64,000 bases of DNA, taken from positions 1 to 64,000 of the forward strand of contig JBLHJR010000001.1 in the NCBI GenBank assembly GCA_047619205.1, given 5' to 3'. The notes below the pieces were generated by a model. That model saw only the letters and a list, made by a program, of their open reading frames with translations. It had not been told where the DNA came from and did not search any database. The stretch comes from Endobugula sp047619205. GTDB lineage: Bacteria; Pseudomonadota; Gammaproteobacteria; Pseudomonadales; Cellvibrionaceae. A program made the translations under genes and the position numbers. Below are positions 16,313 through 25,702 of the stretch, one piece after another. Within the stretch, counting starts at the first letter, position 1. Each line of letters opens with the position of its first letter.

Positions 16313-18564
16313 GCGCTCTAATCGCTAGCGATAATCCCGGCAAGACTATGAACCGTAACGCTATCAATAGCAAAAAGATTGTCAGCAAAGCCATTGGCGA
16401 ATTTCACGGGGGGATTTATCCAGCAGAAAATAAAACCCAATCCATGCAACTCGGCATTGCTGAATTACCTATTCCCAGTGAACTGATTTTTCCATTGAAT
16501 CAACACATGGGGGTTCCCGCAGAACCGATTGTCGCCCTTGGCGACAACGTAGTAGCGGGCCAAAAGATTGCTGCTGCTGTGGGTGCCTTTAGTGCCGCTA
16601 TTCATGCCTCTAGCTCTGGTGTCGTTAGTGCCATAGAAGAGCGTACCCTGCCTCACCCTTCGGGAATGAGCGGCTTATGTATTGTGATAAAAACCGACGG
16701 CGAACATCGGCATATCGATTTTATTGCCGACGACGATTACCGTCAAAGCTCGCCTAACGAACTCATCGAAAAAATTCGCGCAGCGGGCATTACCGGGTTA
16801 GGTGGTGCGGGTTTTCCAACGGCGGTTAAATTAAAACCCCAAGCCCAATATGCAATCAATACGCTGATTCTTAATGGCACTGAATGTGAGCCGTATATTA
16901 CTGCGGACCACAGCTTAATGCTGAATCATGCAGAAGAAGTGATTAAAGGTGCGCTATTATTAAGTTTTATTTTAGCTGAACCCGAAAACATTCTGATCGG
17001 CGTGGAAGACAATAAACCCGATGCCATTGCGGCTTTAGAAGTCGCCATCAAAAAACATCAGTGTAATATTCAAGTGCTCACTTTCCCCACCAAATACCCT
17101 TCGGGTGGAGAGAAACAATTAATTCAGTTGCTCACGGCAAAAGAAGTTCCCGCAGGTGCCATTCCCGCTAGCTTGGGTATTGTGATGCAAAACGTCGGCA
17201 CTGCTGTTGCCGCTTATCATGCTGTGGTTGAGGGTAAACCGCTAACCTCGCGTATTACTACCTTTGTTGGTGAAGCTTTAACAACACCACGTAACATTCA
17301 AGTATTACTCGGCACACCCATTGATTTTGCCTTAAGCGAGCTAGGCTATTCAGCCGCTAACTCAGCGACTAACAGTGAAAAGTTAATTATGGGTGGGCCC
17401 ATGATGGGCTTCGCCTTAGACGCTCCATTTTCAGACACTTCATCTATAAACACTCCACCTATAAAAAAGCAATCCATACCCGTTATTAAATCTACTAACT
17501 GTGTCATTGCTCCGACTATACAAGAGCTACCACCACAACCTAGCGCCCAAGAATGCATTCGCTGTGGCATGTGTGCCGAAGTCTGCCCTGCTAGCTTGTT
17601 ACCACAACAGCTATATTGGTATACCAAAGCGGAAGAATATGATCGCGCACAAAACCATCAGCTATTCGATTGCATCGAATGCGGTGCTTGTTCTTATGTG
17701 TGCCCATCGAATATTCCCTTAGTGCAATATTATCGTGCGGCTAAAGGCGCCATTAAACAGATCGAAGAAGAAAAAGTGAAGTCGGATCACGCACGCAAGC
17801 GTTTTGAATTCCGTAAGCTGCGCATGGAAAAAGCCGAACAAGAAAAAATGGCCAAACGCGAAGCACGTAAACTCGCGGCAGCTAAAGCTAAACGTATACA
17901 AGCGGAAAAGTTGGCTGCTCAAGCCGCTTCTGGAGAAAAAGAATCCGTTAGTAATGACACGTCGGCCCCTCTTGATCCTGTTGCTGCCGCTATGGCTCGT
18001 GTAAAAAAACAGCAGAACGATCCGGCTGCACAACGCTCAAAATTAGAGCGTGCGGTTAGTGGTGCGAAAGATCGTGTACTTAAATTAAATAGCAAGCTTA
18101 GTCAGCCGATGAATTATCCTACCGGGAGCGACGAAGAACACAGAGATCGTATTACTTCGCAAGTAAAACAAGCAGAGATGCGCTTACAGGATGCGGAAAA
18201 ACTATTAGCCGATTTTTTAGCGACTGCAGCTATGTCAACTGCAACGGTAACAACCGTAACAGAAACAATCGCAGAAAAACAATCCATGCCACTGTCACCA
18301 TCATTACCACCCGCTAAGGATGCAGCAAGTTCTGCTATCGAAAAAGCTAAAGCCAATACTGTCGCTTTAGCTTCAATGTCGGCGGCAGAGAAATTGCAAA
18401 AAAGTATCGAATCACTAGAGCAACGCTTGTTCAAAGCACAGCAACGCTTAAGCGATGCCGAGAAAGACAAAAGTGAACATGTTGATGCCTTTAAAAATGG
18501 TGCGGAAAAACTGGAAGAAAAATTGCGCGAAGCAAAAGCCAAACAAGAGTTAACAACATCATGA
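16309..18564 (+). CDS. rsxC: Electron transport complex subunit RsxC/RnfC
   Basis: Peripheral NADH/FMN subunit. The N-terminal RnfC barrel-sandwich domain is followed by the NuoF-like flavin/nucleotide domain (GLGGAGFPTAVKL, LNGTECEPYITAD). Two 4Fe-4S motifs come next, CIRCGMCAEVCP near residue 415 and CIECGACSYVCPS near 454. Residues from about 480 to 751 form a long Lys/Ala/Glu-rich coiled-coil tail with repeated KRxQAEK-like segments, as in other gammaproteobacterial RsxC proteins but variable in length. The ATGA overlap with rsxB and the overlap with rsxD indicate translational coupling. Confidence 0.96.
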   Translation: MSALIASDNPGKTMNRNAINSKKIVSKAIGEFHGGIYPAENKTQSMQLGIAELPIPSELIFPLNQHMGVPAEPIVALGDNVVAGQKIAAAVGAFSAAIHASSSGVVSAIEERTLPHPSGMSGLCIVIKTDGEHRHIDFIADDDYRQSSPNELIEKIRAAGITGLGGAGFPTAVKLKPQAQYAINTLILNGTECEPYITADHSLMLNHAEEVIKGALLLSFILAEPENILIGVEDNKPDAIAALEVAIKKHQCNIQVLTFPTKYPSGGEKQLIQLLTAKEVPAGAIPASLGIVMQNVGTAVAAYHAVVEGKPLTSRITTFVGEALTTPRNIQVLLGTPIDFALSELGYSAANSATNSEKLIMGGPMMGFALDAPFSDTSSINTPPIKKQSIPVIKSTNCVIAPTIQELPPQPSAQECIRCGMCAEVCPASLLPQQLYWYTKAEEYDRAQNHQLFDCIECGACSYVCPSNIPLVQYYRAAKGAIKQIEEEKVKSDHARKRFEFRKLRMEKAEQEKMAKREARKLAAAKAKRIQAEKLAAQAASGEKESVSNDTSAPLDPVAAAMARVKKQQNDPAAQRSKLERAVSGAKDRVLKLNSKLSQPMNYPTGSDEEHRDRITSQVKQAEMRLQDAEKLLADFLATAAMSTATVTTVTETIAEKQSMPLSPSLPPAKDAASSAIEKAKANTVALASMSAAEKLQKSIESLEQRLFKAQQRLSDAEKDKSEHVDAFKNGAEKLEEKLREAKAKQELTTS

Positions 18565-19625
18565 GTTTTATAAAAGCATCCTCACCCCACGCCCATCATG
18601 TTCGCGACACTGGTAGCGTGATGCAGTGGGTGATGATGGCTACCTTGCCCGGTTTTTTTGCCTTAAGCTACTTTTTTGGCTGGGGCACGTTGATTAATCT
18701 CATCATTAGCTGTGCGACGGCATTAGCCAGCGAAGCTGTAGTACTGCGGCTACGTAAGCGGCCCATCGCACCCTACCTTAAAGATTACAGCGCTTTAGTC
18801 ACCGCCATATTATTAGGGCTAGCGCTACCTCCTTACGCACCTTGGTGGCTGTTAGTCGTCGGTAGTATGACTGCCATCATTTTAGCCAAGCAGCTTTATG
18901 GCGGCTTGGGTTTAAACCCATTCAATCCCGCGATGATCGCTTATGTGGTGTTATTGATTTCTTTTCCCGTTGAAATGACGCGCTGGATTAGTCCACTGAG
19001 TTTATCTGCAGATAGCCAACTACCCAGCTTAATCGAAGCGCTCACCGCCGTATTCCAAAGTAGCTCTGCTGTCGATGCTTACACCGGCGCTACACCACTA
19101 GATATCTTTAAAAACCAAGAAGGTTTGTTAGCCGAACAAATTTATGCCCAACAGCCCTTATTTATCAATAGCACGTTTGCCGGTGTAGCTTGGGAGTGGG
19201 TTAACCTTGCGTTCTTAGCGGGCGGCTTAGTGTTATTACAGAAGAAAATATTTACCTGGCATGCCCCTGTGAGTATGTTGGTGGCACTGACTATTATGGC
19301 AGTGCTTTTTTATGATGGCGGCAGCTCTACTAGCGGCGGCCCCGTATTACTGCATTTATTATCTGGCGGCACCATGCTCGGTGCATTTTTTATTATTACC
19401 GATCCGGTTAGCTCTGCTGTCAGCAATAAAGGCCGCGTCATTTACGGTGCGGGCATTGGTATTCTAATTTACATTATTCGCATCTGGGGCAACTATCCTG
19501 ATGCCGTCGCCTTTGCCGTGCTACTGATGAACTTCACTGCTCCCTTTATTGATTACTACACCGTGCCACGTACCTATGGGCATAAAAAATCAGCCGCCGC
19601 TAACCGTAAGAGGCACGAACCATAA
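18561..19625 (+). CDS. rsxD: Electron transport complex subunit RsxD/RnfD
   Basis: Membrane subunit with about ten helices and a covalently bound FMN. The flavinylated Thr is in AYTGATPLD near residue 174. Other family signatures are GGLGLNPFNPAMIAY and FFIITDPVSSA. At 354 residues it is of normal length. It overlaps rsxC by ATGA, and its TAA shares a base with the ATG of rsxG. Confidence 0.96.
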   Translation: MSFIKASSPHAHHVRDTGSVMQWVMMATLPGFFALSYFFGWGTLINLIISCATALASEAVVLRLRKRPIAPYLKDYSALVTAILLGLALPPYAPWWLLVVGSMTAIILAKQLYGGLGLNPFNPAMIAYVVLLISFPVEMTRWISPLSLSADSQLPSLIEALTAVFQSSSAVDAYTGATPLDIFKNQEGLLAEQIYAQQPLFINSTFAGVAWEWVNLAFLAGGLVLLQKKIFTWHAPVSMLVALTIMAVLFYDGGSSTSGGPVLLHLLSGGTMLGAFFIITDPVSSAVSNKGRVIYGAGIGILIYIIRIWGNYPDAVAFAVLLMNFTAPFIDYYTVPRTYGHKKSAAANRKRHEP

Positions 19626-20326
19626 TGCCGTTTTTCATGCCAAGCTCTATGCCTACTTCTATTACTAAGAATAGTTTATTGCTATTTCTATTTGCCGTCA
19701 TCACCGCTAGCATTCTGGCCTCAACCTACGCGGGCACCTATGACACCATTAAAAAGGCCGAGCGTAAAGCTGCGCAAAAAGCCTTATTAGAAATTGTGCC
19801 GCAATCGCGTTTTGATAATGATATATTGCTAGATACTCTTGAAATACCTAAATCAGCCCACGACTTATTAGGTAAATTAAGTGATGAAACCATTTATATC
19901 GCTCGTAAAAACCAAAAAATAATCGCCGTGATCATTCCGGCTATTGCACCTGACGGTTATACAGGTGACATAAAATTAATCGCAGGCATTAACACGGATG
20001 GCAGCATTGCGGGTGTCCGCGTACTCAAACATAAAGAAACACCGGGCCTAGGGGATAAGATAGACATTAAAAAGAGCCAATGGATTACTAACTTCAAGGG
20101 ACTCTCATTAAACAACCCCAACGCCAAAGGCTGGAACGTCAAAAAAAATGGCGGCGAGTTTGATCAGTTTACTGGAGCAACCATTACCCCCCGCGCAGTG
20201 GTTAACCGCATTTATAAAATATTAACCTTTGTGGCAAACAATCAGGCGCTGCTGTTTCCCGATAAGGCACTATCGACTAGCGCTGCTCCCAAACAAAATA
20301 CAGCAACAATACAGGCTGCCAAATGA
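19625..20326 (+). CDS. rsxG: Electron transport complex subunit RsxG/RnfG
   Basis: Single-span subunit with a periplasmic FMN-binding domain. One N-terminal membrane helix (SLLLFLFAVITASILASTYA) is followed by a conserved ETPGLGDKI segment. The flavinylated Thr is in FTGATITPRAVV near residue 182. The C-terminus carries a short Ala/Thr-rich tail. Start and stop codons overlap rsxD and rsxE. Confidence 0.95.
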   Translation: MPFFMPSSMPTSITKNSLLLFLFAVITASILASTYAGTYDTIKKAERKAAQKALLEIVPQSRFDNDILLDTLEIPKSAHDLLGKLSDETIYIARKNQKIIAVIIPAIAPDGYTGDIKLIAGINTDGSIAGVRVLKHKETPGLGDKIDIKKSQWITNFKGLSLNNPNAKGWNVKKNGGEFDQFTGATITPRAVVNRIYKILTFVANNQALLFPDKALSTSAAPKQNTATIQAAK

Positions 20327-21105
20327 CCGATAGCGTAAACACTCAGCCAGCCGATGACACGACTGATAGCCAGACAACACTGGCTCCGGCAAGCACGGTC
20401 AGCTATAAAGAAATCACTCAAAATGGTTTATGGACCAACAACCCCGCCCTTGTACAGCTCTTAGGCTTATGCCCATTGCTGGCAGTAAGTGGCTCAGTGG
20501 TAAACGCCCTAGGCTTAGGCTTGGCTACCATGCTGGTATTGGTGGGTTCTAACGTGGTTGTCTCATTAATTCGCAACGTCGTCAGTGATGCGATAAAACT
20601 GCCTGCCTTTGTCATGGTGATCGCCTCCTTCACCACCGCTACAGAATTATTAATGCAGGCGTATACTTACGAGCTGTATCAAATCCTCGGCATTTTCATT
20701 CCGCTCATCGTCACCAACTGCGCCATCTTAGGCCGTGCCGATGCCTTTGCTTGTAAAAACAAAATACTGCCTTCAGCTATCGATGGCTTCATGATGGGGC
20801 TCGGCTTTTTATTCGTTCTACTCGTGTTGGGTTCGGTCAGAGAAATACTAGGCACAGGCTCGCTATTGGCCGACATGCAATTATTATTTGGCGAAAGCGC
20901 ACGCAACTGGAAACTCAATTTATTCGGCGATCGCTACCCCGGCTTTCTTATCGCCCTACTCCCCCCTGGCGCATTTTTAGTCACGGGCTTTTTAATCGCC
21001 ATTAAAAATGTCGTTGATGCGCGCACGCAAAGAAGACTCGCTGCATTAAAAGCGAAACCAGTGAAAGGCAGTAAGCGCGTTCGAACTACTGGGGTGATTA
21101 GTTGA
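20323..21105 (+). CDS. rsxE: Electron transport complex subunit RsxE/RnfE
   Basis: Six-helix partner of RsxA sharing the membrane 2Fe-2S site. Signatures are VQLLGLCPLLAVS and IFIPLIVTNCAILGRA. The N-terminus has about 30 extra Thr/Ser/Asp-rich residues compared with the shortest homologues, and the C-terminus is basic. It is the last gene of the operon. The nth gene that often follows rsxE in enteric bacteria is absent here. The 128 bp to the next gene hold no clear terminator. Confidence 0.95.
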   Translation: MTDSVNTQPADDTTDSQTTLAPASTVSYKEITQNGLWTNNPALVQLLGLCPLLAVSGSVVNALGLGLATMLVLVGSNVVVSLIRNVVSDAIKLPAFVMVIASFTTATELLMQAYTYELYQILGIFIPLIVTNCAILGRADAFACKNKILPSAIDGFMMGLGFLFVLLVLGSVREILGTGSLLADMQLLFGESARNWKLNLFGDRYPGFLIALLPPGAFLVTGFLIAIKNVVDARTQRRLAALKAKPVKGSKRVRTTGVIS

Positions 21106-21233
21106 AAATGTGGGAAAACTAACCGAAAGGGTAAGCTCAAGCTGACTCTTTTATTGTTCAGCTCCATGAAAAAAATTATTAACATCTCTAAATAAAAATA
21201 ATAACTGCATCCATCACGAAAAATAAAAAACCT

Positions 21234-21848
21234 TTAAAAAACCCCACAACCCTGCCGAGCAATCACGGGCTCATCACCCGTCATGTCCACTACCGTTGTC
21301 GCTTCCATGCCACAAAAACCACCATCAATGACTAGCTCTAGCTGGTGCTCTAATGTTTCGCGGATGTCGTAGGGGTCAGTGAGTGGTTGAGTGTCGCCGG
21401 GTAGGATGAGTGTACTGGTCATCATCGGTTCATTGAGTTCTTCTAGGATCGCTAAGGCGATGGGATTGTTGGGTATGCGTAGGCCTATAGTTTTACGTTT
21501 GGGATGTTTGAGGCGACGTGGCGTTTCTGATGTGGCTTCGAGGATGAAAGTAAACGGGCCTGGGGTGTAGGTTTTTATCATCCGATACGCTTGGTTGTTC
21601 ACTTTGGCATAGGTGGCGATTTCGGATAGGTCGCGGCAGAGTAGGGTGAAGTTGTGGTTTTTATCTAATTGACGAATGCCCCGTATACGATCTAGCGCGA
21701 ATTTATCACCGATATGACAACCCAGCGCATAAGCCGAGTCTGTTGGGTAAGCGACTAGTCCACCTTTACTGATAATGTTGACCGCTTGGCTAATATATCG
21801 CGCTTGGGGATTTTCTGGATGTATGCTAAAAAGTTGGGCCATATTCAC
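21234..21848 (-). CDS. yciO: YciO-type protein (Sua5/YrdC family)
   Basis: The 204-residue protein has the YrdC fold: a KGGLVAYPTDSAYALGC nucleotide/phosphate-binding segment near residue 28, then TPGPFTFILEAT and IGLRIPNN. The family includes threonylcarbamoyl-AMP synthases acting in t6A formation. YciO proteins are a subgroup whose physiological role is less clear. It is next to a PHP-domain gene, as yciO and yciV (rnm) are in Escherichia coli, which supports the YciO assignment. Confidence 0.88.
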   Translation of the reverse strand: MNMAQLFSIHPENPQARYISQAVNIISKGGLVAYPTDSAYALGCHIGDKFALDRIRGIRQLDKNHNFTLLCRDLSEIATYAKVNNQAYRMIKTYTPGPFTFILEATSETPRRLKHPKRKTIGLRIPNNPIALAILEELNEPMMTSTLILPGDTQPLTDPYDIRETLEHQLELVIDGGFCGMEATTVVDMTGDEPVIARQGCGVF

Positions 21849-21925
21849 TACTCATGTTAACAACTGCAAAACTAGATTGGCTATTGGAGTCACAATGGCC
21901 ATGACTATTTATTTTAAAAACTGGG

Positions 21926-21998
21926 GTCAGAGCAAGAATTTTATTAGCTGTAAACTATCAGCAACCCTTCGGTTTATAAACATATTGATCTGACCTCT
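21926..21998. repeat. Palindrome-ended intergenic repeat (GGGGTCAGAGC ... GATCTGACCTCTG)
   Basis: The segment begins CTGGGGTCAGAGC and ends GATCTGACCTCTG, inverted and imperfect, with an internal hairpin near ACCCTTCGGTTTA. The core matches the palindrome at 10757-10796. Such short units are often mobilised REP-type sequences. No REP-associated transposase is in the window. Confidence 0.55.
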
Positions 21999-22008
21999 GT
22001 TTTTTTAT

Positions 22009-22839
22009 TTAACGAAAGTGATTCCATACGGGCTCACAAGTCGCCGGCATGGGGGAATATTTTCCTAGTGACTGCCACGCTAACCCTGGGGAATGAAAAT
22101 CACTGCCACAGGATGCCAGTAAAGAGAAATCCTTTGCCGCGCGTGCTAGTTTATCGGTTACGCTAGGGTCTTGCTTGCCGCTCACCACTTCTAACGCCCT
22201 GCCTCCTGCTGCGACAAAATCTTCTAATAAGCTGTAGAGTTTAGTGCGGGTCAATTCATATTTATCGGGGTGTGCCAGTACGGCGATGCCACCTGAGGCT
22301 ACAATCCACTCCACTACGGTGGCGACTTCTGGCCAGCCTTCTTTAACATCACCCATCTTGCCTGAACCTAAATATTTTTTAAAGGCTTGAGCAAAGTTGC
22401 TGACATAACCGGAATCTACCATATATTGGGCAAAGTGCGGGCGACCAATCGCGGCGCCTTTAGCGTATTGCTTGGCACCTTCCAGCGCGCCTTTAATACC
22501 TGCTTTTTCTAGGCGCTGGGCGATGGTTTCTGCACGCTGTGTGCGGGTTTGAGTTTGTTGGGCTACGGCGGCTTGTAGCACCGCTGAGTCAGTATCGACT
22601 TGCAGGCCAACAATATGAATACCACGCCCTTTCCACTGAGAAGAGAACTCAATGCCGGCGATCAGGCGTAACTCGGCTGATGCCGCGGCCTGTGCTTCAA
22701 CAATACCGTCGATGCAATCGTGGTCGGTTAAGGCTAGGACGGTAACGCCATTAGCCTGAGCCAATTCGACTAGCGCCTGTGGCGATAGCTTGCCATCGGA
22801 ACAGTAACTGTGGGTGTGTAAATCGTGCACTATAGTCAT
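22009..22839 (-). CDS. rnm: PHP-domain phosphoesterase (YciV/RNase AM type)
   Basis: The polymerase-and-histidinol-phosphatase domain has metal ligands in DLHTHSYCSDG at the N-terminus, LTDHDCIDG near residue 38, AHPDKY in the middle and GSDFHSP near the C-terminus. Characterised homologues act as 3',5'-nucleoside bisphosphate phosphatase and 5'-3' exonuclease on short RNA. The ATG at 22839 is chosen because AGAGGAG lies directly upstream and because it begins the conserved HDLHTH segment. The frame is open 20 codons further upstream. Its neighbour yciO matches the enteric order. Confidence 0.85.
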   Translation of the reverse strand: MTIVHDLHTHSYCSDGKLSPQALVELAQANGVTVLALTDHDCIDGIVEAQAAASAELRLIAGIEFSSQWKGRGIHIVGLQVDTDSAVLQAAVAQQTQTRTQRAETIAQRLEKAGIKGALEGAKQYAKGAAIGRPHFAQYMVDSGYVSNFAQAFKKYLGSGKMGDVKEGWPEVATVVEWIVASGGIAVLAHPDKYELTRTKLYSLLEDFVAAGGRALEVVSGKQDPSVTDKLARAAKDFSLLASCGSDFHSPGLAWQSLGKYSPMPATCEPVWNHFR

Positions 22840-22950
22840 ATCTCCTCTTTCCCTTACGCGGTAGCTTCCGTAGAATAGCCACTGTAAGCAATGCCCCATT
22901 ATGGCTGAGTTGACGACGTAATCAAACCGCCATCGGCTGGGTATTTTGTA

Positions 22951-23117
22951 TATATACCCTTAGCGTTTGGGATTTAGGTGTGTAGAGTGCGCCAATTTTT
23001 GTTCACAGCAAAGCGCGACAGCACAGCATAGCCATTCTATGTCAGGCGGAGCAACGCAGCTGTGGGCAAAAAGTGGCGTGCTATGAATACCTAAATCTCA
23101 ATCGCCACGGGTATATA
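22951..23117. repeat. 167-bp imperfect palindrome (MITE-like element)
   Basis: The ends are TATATACCC and GGGTATATA. Inside, left-arm segments GATTTAGGT, GTGCGCCA and TTTTTGTTCACAG mirror right-arm CTGTGGGCAAAAA, TGGCGTGC and ACCTAAATC. The whole would fold into one long hairpin. It fills most of the 322-bp gap between the PHP gene and the VC0807-like gene. It has no coding capacity. Confidence 0.7.
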
Positions 23118-23161
23118 ATCCTATTAACCCCCTTATTCACCACAAACCATATGACCCTCTT

Positions 23162-23899
23162 ATGAATGAAGACAATGCAGTAGTAGACACCCCCGTCACT
23201 AAGCCTAAAACTGGCAAACCCAAAAAAGAAAACCTATTACTTAATATCGCCATCAATATTGTTTTACCTACGATTGTATTATCGAAGTTTAGCGGTGAGA
23301 GCTCCCTAGGGGTTGAGTGGGCGATTGTGGTTGCCCTGAGTTTTCCTATTGCTTATGGTTTGAGGGAATTTTTTACCGTGGGGAAATTTAATTTATTTTC
23401 TGCCATTGGTATTGTCAGTATTATGCTGACTGGTGGCATGGCCTTGCTCAAATTACCACCTGAATATATCGCCATTAAAGAAGCGGGGATTCCTGCCTTA
23501 TTTGCGATTTTTACGCTGCTGTCGCTAAAAACACGCTTCCCTTTAGTGAGAACGTTTTTGTATAACGATAAGATTTTACAAATTGATAAGGTCAACGCCG
23601 CACTAGAAAAATACAATACTAAAATCGCCTTCGATACCGTGTTGACTAAAGCTTCCTGCTTGATTGCGCTTTCGTTCGTGCTGTCTTCGGTGCTGAATTA
23701 TATATTGGCAGTGGTGATTTTAGTTAGCGAACCTGGCACCGAAGCGTTTAATGCCGAGTTGGGGAAAATGAATGCACTAAGCTTCCCCGTGATTGCACTA
23801 CCCGCCACCGTGGTGATGATGTTTGCCTTGTTTTATTTATTTAAACAAATTAAAAAGTTAACCCATTTAGAGTTAGAAGATATATTAAATCAACCTTAA
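23162..23899 (+). CDS. VC0807-like multi-pass inner membrane protein
   Basis: The 245-residue protein has a polar, Lys-rich N-terminus and about six hydrophobic segments (for example IAINIVLPTIVLSKF, WAIVVALSFPIAYGL, VIALPATVVMMFALFYLF). It resembles the VC0807 family of small membrane proteins of unknown function, which often neighbour yciI, as here. Substrate and role are unknown. Confidence 0.6.
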   Translation: MNEDNAVVDTPVTKPKTGKPKKENLLLNIAINIVLPTIVLSKFSGESSLGVEWAIVVALSFPIAYGLREFFTVGKFNLFSAIGIVSIMLTGGMALLKLPPEYIAIKEAGIPALFAIFTLLSLKTRFPLVRTFLYNDKILQIDKVNAALEKYNTKIAFDTVLTKASCLIALSFVLSSVLNYILAVVILVSEPGTEAFNAELGKMNALSFPVIALPATVVMMFALFYLFKQIKKLTHLELEDILNQP

Positions 23900-23943
23900 T
23901 ATTTTTCGGGAAATTTTAGCCTCTCCAACCTAGGAAGTAAATT

Positions 23944-24246
23944 ATGTGGTACGCCTTTATCTGCGAAGATATCCCTAACAGTCTCTCATTGCGCAAGCAA
24001 ACTCGTGCGGCACATCTTGCTCGCTTGACCGACTTACAACAACAAGGGCGTTTATTAGTCGCGGGCCCCTGCCCGGCCATTGATAATGAAGACCCCGGTG
24101 AAGCAGGTTTTACGGGAAGTTTAGTGATTGCCGAATTTGCTTCGTTAATTGATGCACAAGCATGGGCAGATGAAGAACCTTATTTGGCTGCTGGCGTGTA
24201 TCAGCAAGTGAGCGTAAAACCCTTTAAGAAAGTACTGCCAGCCTAA
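23944..24246 (+). CDS. yciI: YciI family protein
   Basis: The 100-residue YCII-domain protein has the typical opening MWYAFICEDIPNSLSLR, the central His/Arg/Asp region (RAAHLARL, LVAGPCPA) and the DEEPYLAAGVYQQVSVKPFKKV ending seen in YciI. These small alpha-beta barrels are dimers with a putative active site. The biochemical role is not established. It follows the membrane protein by 44 bp, probably co-transcribed. Confidence 0.92.
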   Translation: MWYAFICEDIPNSLSLRKQTRAAHLARLTDLQQQGRLLVAGPCPAIDNEDPGEAGFTGSLVIAEFASLIDAQAWADEEPYLAAGVYQQVSVKPFKKVLPA

Positions 24247-24284
24247 ACCTAGAAACTCATTATCGACAACCATGGCTTACTACT

Positions 24285-25076
24285 ATGTCTACAGCGCTTA
24301 GCGTAAATGTAAATAAAATTGCCTTGCTACGTAACTCGCGAGAAGGCAATTACCCTAATGTACTGGCGTTTGCTCAACAGGCGATTGACTCTGGCGCTCA
24401 AGGTATTACCGTGCACCCACGCCCTGATCAACGACATATTCGCCCAGATGATGTGTATGCATTGAACGCTTTAGTCGCCGAGCAGCCCAAGGCCGAATTT
24501 AATATTGAAGGTAATCCCTTTGAAGCGGCTGACCAGCCTGTAGGCTCTTCAAGCGCGGCTATCCACTACCCCGGTTTCATGGCATTAGTCGAAAAAACTC
24601 GCCCCCATCAAGCGACCCTAGTGCCCGATAATCAAGCGCAATTAACCTCTGATCATGGTTTTGATTTATTGAAAGATGGGGAAAAATTACGCCCCATTAT
24701 CCAGCAGTTACGACAATGGAATGTGCGCGTGAGTTTATTTATGGACCCGGACATAAAACAGATTGAGCAGGCAAAAAAACTGGGTGCCGACCGTATCGAG
24801 CTGTATACAGGCCCTTATGCTGCCAATTTTGGTAGCGAGAAGGCAGCAGAGACACTGAGCACGTATCGAGCAGCCGCGCTATACGCACACGATATCGGCT
24901 TGGGTATTAATGCCGGTCACGATTTGAATTTATTGAACCTGCCTGAGTTTTTGGCTATTGCTAACATTACTGAAGTCTCTATTGGCCACGCCTTAACCGT
25001 TGATGCTCTCATAATGGGCTATAAAAATACTGTGGCCGCCTATAGTAAAATATGCGAATTAAGCTACACTAGGTAG
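24285..25076 (+). CDS. pdxJ: Pyridoxine 5'-phosphate synthase
   Basis: TIM-barrel enzyme that condenses 3-amino-2-oxopropyl phosphate with deoxyxylulose phosphate to pyridoxine phosphate. Family segments: VNVNKIALLRNSR at the start, GITVHPRPDQRHIR near residue 38, FNIEGNP, VTLVPDN-like (ATLVPDN), DRIELYTGPYA and GLGINAGHDLNLLNL. It is 263 residues long. In many gammaproteobacteria pdxJ follows recO and precedes acpS. Here it stands after yciI instead. Confidence 0.96.
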   Translation: MSTALSVNVNKIALLRNSREGNYPNVLAFAQQAIDSGAQGITVHPRPDQRHIRPDDVYALNALVAEQPKAEFNIEGNPFEAADQPVGSSSAAIHYPGFMALVEKTRPHQATLVPDNQAQLTSDHGFDLLKDGEKLRPIIQQLRQWNVRVSLFMDPDIKQIEQAKKLGADRIELYTGPYAANFGSEKAAETLSTYRAAALYAHDIGLGINAGHDLNLLNLPEFLAIANITEVSIGHALTVDALIMGYKNTVAAYSKICELSYTR

Positions 25077-25163
25077 ACTTATGGAGCATCTGATTAAGTC
25101 TGGCCAGGGCTTCTAGCTATCGCTTATTCGATAGTGCTAAAACAATAATTAACGGAGGCTTAT

Positions 25164-25586
25164 ATGCACTCAATTCTTGTTACTGATTTTATGGATAATA
25201 CGCCTCACGCGGTTTCAGCATCAACCAGTATTAAAGAAGCGGTTTCCATTATGCTAAAGCAAGGCATTATTGGTGTGCCCGTGATTGATGACGACGATAA
25301 ACTCATCGGTTATTTATCTGAACAAGATTGCGTTAAAGATATGCTGAACTCTGCTTTTTATTCTGAAGAGCCAGGGCCGGTCTCTAGTGCGATGCAGACT
25401 GAAGTGATGAGCGTGACGCCCGAAACTAGTATTGTTGAAATCGCTCAAACCATTATCGCGAATCGCCCAAAGAATTACCCTGTTGTTAGTAATGGTAAAC
25501 TCGTCGGTATTATTAGCCGCAGCGATGTCTTGCGCGCATTAGTAGAGCATGAAGAAAACGGTTATTTTAGTAAACCCAAAATGTAA
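25164..25586 (+). CDS. CBS-pair domain protein
   Basis: The 140-residue protein consists almost entirely of two CBS domains (residues about 5-60 and 75-135; VPVIDDDDKLIGYLSEQD and YPVVSNGKLVGIISRSDVL). Such stand-alone pairs bind adenosyl nucleotides and act as regulatory modules. The target is unknown. A good ribosome site, ACGGAGG, precedes the ATG. Confidence 0.9.
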   Translation: MHSILVTDFMDNTPHAVSASTSIKEAVSIMLKQGIIGVPVIDDDDKLIGYLSEQDCVKDMLNSAFYSEEPGPVSSAMQTEVMSVTPETSIVEIAQTIIANRPKNYPVVSNGKLVGIISRSDVLRALVEHEENGYFSKPKM

Positions 25587-25702
25587 TATTAAATGGGCAC
25601 ATCATTAGTGGCTAGAGGCTGGTTGATTTTATTCTGTGAGCTCAATCAATAAGCCAAAGGCTTTTTTCCTTTTATTTCAGCAACTACCTATAAGAGCCTA
25701 GC

